NCBI GenBank assembly: GCA_030156535.1
Contig: JASGMJ010000011.1
Coordinates: 62,001-126,000, forward strand
Length of the DNA stretch: 64,000 bases
Direction: 5' to 3'
From: Candidatus Sumerlaeota bacterium
GTDB lineage: Bacteria; Sumerlaeota; Sumerlaeia; SLMS01; JAHLLQ01
The position numbers and the translations under genes were made by a program. Below, piece after piece: positions 62,519 to 64,000 of the stretch; the stretch's first letter is position 1; each line of letters opens with the position of its first letter. The notes under the pieces are model-generated. The model saw only the letters and a program-made list of their open reading frames with translations. It searched no databases and had not been told where the DNA came from.

Positions 62519-64000
62519 GGGGGCAGCTCCTTTCCGTCTTGATGATGAGCATCGGCAGCCTGGGCTTGGGGGCAATCGCTCCCGCCGGATGCCCGCCGGG
62601 AAGCGAACACCATCACGCAGCCGAAGGCGAAGACACAAAGCGACACAATGGCGATCTGGAAGCGTCCAGCCAACGGATTCGGCACAGCAATCAGCAGGAA
62701 CAGAAACCCACCGATCACGCAGGCAAGCCGCCCGATCAATCGCAGCTGCGCGGAATCGTTGCAGGAGCCCACCTCGGCCTCGAAGTCCACTGGGGTTCGC
62801 ATCTTCTCGTGGAACTCCGCCACCTTTCGCTGATACTCAGGCGGCGTGCGTCCCCAGAAGGGCATGGTGGCAAGGTACCCGGCGGTGCTGGTGCCCGTGA
62901 CCGAGAATACCGTGGCGGCGTAGCCGAACTCCATTGTGTAAGCCAGCAGCGAGGCTGCCAGACCCGCGCATACCGAGGCCACGGCCGACCATGGTGGAGT
63001 GCGCCGGATGAACAAGACCAGAAACAGCGGAACCACCATTGGTGTTCCCAGCAGGCTGCCGAACAGCAGCATCGAATCGAACAGCGCGCCGCCCGAACGT
63101 CTCGACAGATGCACCGCCATCGCAACGATGGCCGCTCCCACCACCACTGTCGCCACGCGGCCGGCAACGAACAACTCCCGCTCCGACGCCTTGGGCCTCA
63201 GGAAAGGCTTGTACACGTCCTGGGTCATGATTCCCGCGAACTGATTGAAGATCGTGCTCAGCGAGCTCATCGTGGCGGCGAACATCGCCACCACAATCAT
63301 CCCGGTCATTCCCGCAGGCAGCAAACGCATCGCCACCACGGCGTAGGCAGCTTCCGCCGGCTTGGTCAGCGGTTGAGCATCCACGAACTCGGAGAAGCGC
63401 AAACGCGCGACCATCGGGGGAATGATCCACAGCACCGAGCCCAGCAGCATCAGCACGGCCGCCAACGCCGAAGCACGCGAGGCCTCGCGCCCATCCTTGC
63501 AGGAAAAGAACTTCACGGAGGAGCCGATCGAGTTGTAGCTGATCACCACAAACACGAGGAATGCAGAAGCCCAGACCGGCGTGTAGGTGGCCTCGGGGCC
63601 GCGGTCGAACAATTGCAGCATTTCCGGGTGGCCCTGCGCACCGATCTCCGAGATCAAGCCGTCGATTCCCCCCACTGCCCCCAGACTCAGCACCGCCACC
63701 AGCACCGTCATCGGCACCAGGATCAGCGCCTGGAGAAAATCCGTCGCCATCACCGCCCAAAGCCCGCCCACCACCGAATACACGAGAACCACGACGCCCA
63801 CGCCCACGATCAGCATCGTCTGGTCGAGACCAAACACCGCCGAGGTGAACAGGGCAACGCCCCACAGGGTCAGGCTTGCCATCAGAATGCCCGGAAGAAT
63901 CCCGACGTAGATGTAGAACTGCTGCGTCCACGTGCCGAACCGCGCCCGGACGACTTCCGGATACGTCGTCGCCCTCAACTGACGGAACCACCGCGCCGTC
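62497..64000 (-). CDS. Sodium/solute symporter (SSS family), start outside window
   Basis: Inner-membrane permease of the SSF group with at least ten membrane helices (VGILPGILMASLTLWGVALF, MLIVGVGVVVLVYSVVGGLWAVM, GMTGMIVVAMFAATMSSLSTIFN). The reading frame continues past the TTG at 63978 to the window end (ARWFRQLRATTYPE), so the N terminus is missing. In such loci the symporter often takes up the monomer or dimer released by the lyase. The MATDFLQALI stretch is family-typical. The 3' end overlaps the lyase gene. Confidence 0.88.
   Translation of the reverse strand, partial: TARWFRQLRATTYPEVVRARFGTWTQQFYIYVGILPGILMASLTLWGVALFTSAVFGLDQTMLIVGVGVVVLVYSVVGGLWAVMATDFLQALILVPMTVLVAVLSLGAVGGIDGLISEIGAQGHPEMLQLFDRGPEATYTPVWASAFLVFVVISYNSIGSSVKFFSCKDGREASRASALAAVLMLLGSVLWIIPPMVARLRFSEFVDAQPLTKPAEAAYAVVAMRLLPAGMTGMIVVAMFAATMSSLSTIFNQFAGIMTQDVYKPFLRPKASERELFVAGRVATVVVGAAIVAMAVHLSRRSGGALFDSMLLFGSLLGTPMVVPLFLVLFIRRTPPWSAVASVCAGLAASLLAYTMEFGYAATVFSVTGTSTAGYLATMPFWGRTPPEYQRKVAEFHEKMRTPVDFEAEVGSCNDSAQLRLIGRLACVIGGFLFLLIAVPNPLAGRFQIAIVSLCVFAFGCVMVFASRRASGGSDCPQAQAADAHHQDGKELPPCAPNQE

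Overview
The window is a GC-rich, densely coded stretch of a bacterial chromosome, most likely from an uncultured Gram-negative lineage. A lipopolysaccharide heptose epimerase, two SurA/PrsA-like chaperones and several signal-peptide proteins point to an outer membrane. A BshC homologue suggests bacillithiol, and an RsbU/V/W-type module is present. This mix fits a PVC, planctomycete or Sumerlaeota-like candidate phylum, but no 16S gene is present and that placement is a guess. Non-ATG starts (GTG, TTG) with good Shine-Dalgarno sites are common, so many ORF-track starts were moved.

Layout. 1-1557: 3' part of glyA and a sugar-nucleotidyltransferase. 1593-5659 (minus): RsbU-type phosphatase, STAS antagonist, anti-sigma kinase and a soluble histidine kinase, a partner-switching module. 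5800-11386: GT39-like membrane glycosyltransferase, aldo/keto reductase and, convergent, a GH2 beta-mannosidase. 11700-17851: secreted TPR protein, Lon protease, apt, DUF503 protein and CPBP membrane protease. 17939-30479 (minus): the classical block tRNA-Trp-secE-nusG-rplK-rplA-(L10 leader)-rplJ-rplL-(hairpin)-rpoB-rpoC, closed by a strong terminator. 30734-41666: large TPR protein, two convergent parvulin-type chaperones, surE, a GYF/DUF4190 protein, htpG, a lone trpB and an alpha/beta hydrolase. 41663-46747 (minus): secreted carboxypeptidase-regulatory-domain protein, bshC, a class A beta-lactamase-fold protein lacking the deacylation glutamate, and a SMUG1-type uracil-DNA glycosylase. 46858-51728: RsmB-like methyltransferase, secreted clan-A glycoside hydrolase, hldD and a GNAT acetyltransferase.

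51863-64000 is the accessory part. A four-gene, translationally coupled cassette (SDR-type epimerase, DHDPS-family aldolase, zinc-less medium-chain dehydrogenase, Gfo/Idh oxidoreductase) is followed by a ROK repressor, a secreted propeller-like protein, and a minus-strand set of SSS symporter (cut by the window end), heparinase II/III-type lyase and a second Gfo/Idh oxidoreductase. Together these look like a catabolic locus for an acidic, probably uronate-containing polysaccharide: depolymerise outside, import by sodium symport, oxidise and cleave inside, and repress through ROK. The exact sugar and the aldolase reaction cannot be read from sequence.

Two patterns cut across the genes. A 10-mer, GGGGACGGAG, occurs at least eight times, always inside genes and in several reading frames. 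Two secreted proteins share a C-terminal W-V-L-Y end encoded by the same 11 bases. I saw no CRISPR array, insertion sequence, phage gene or rRNA.
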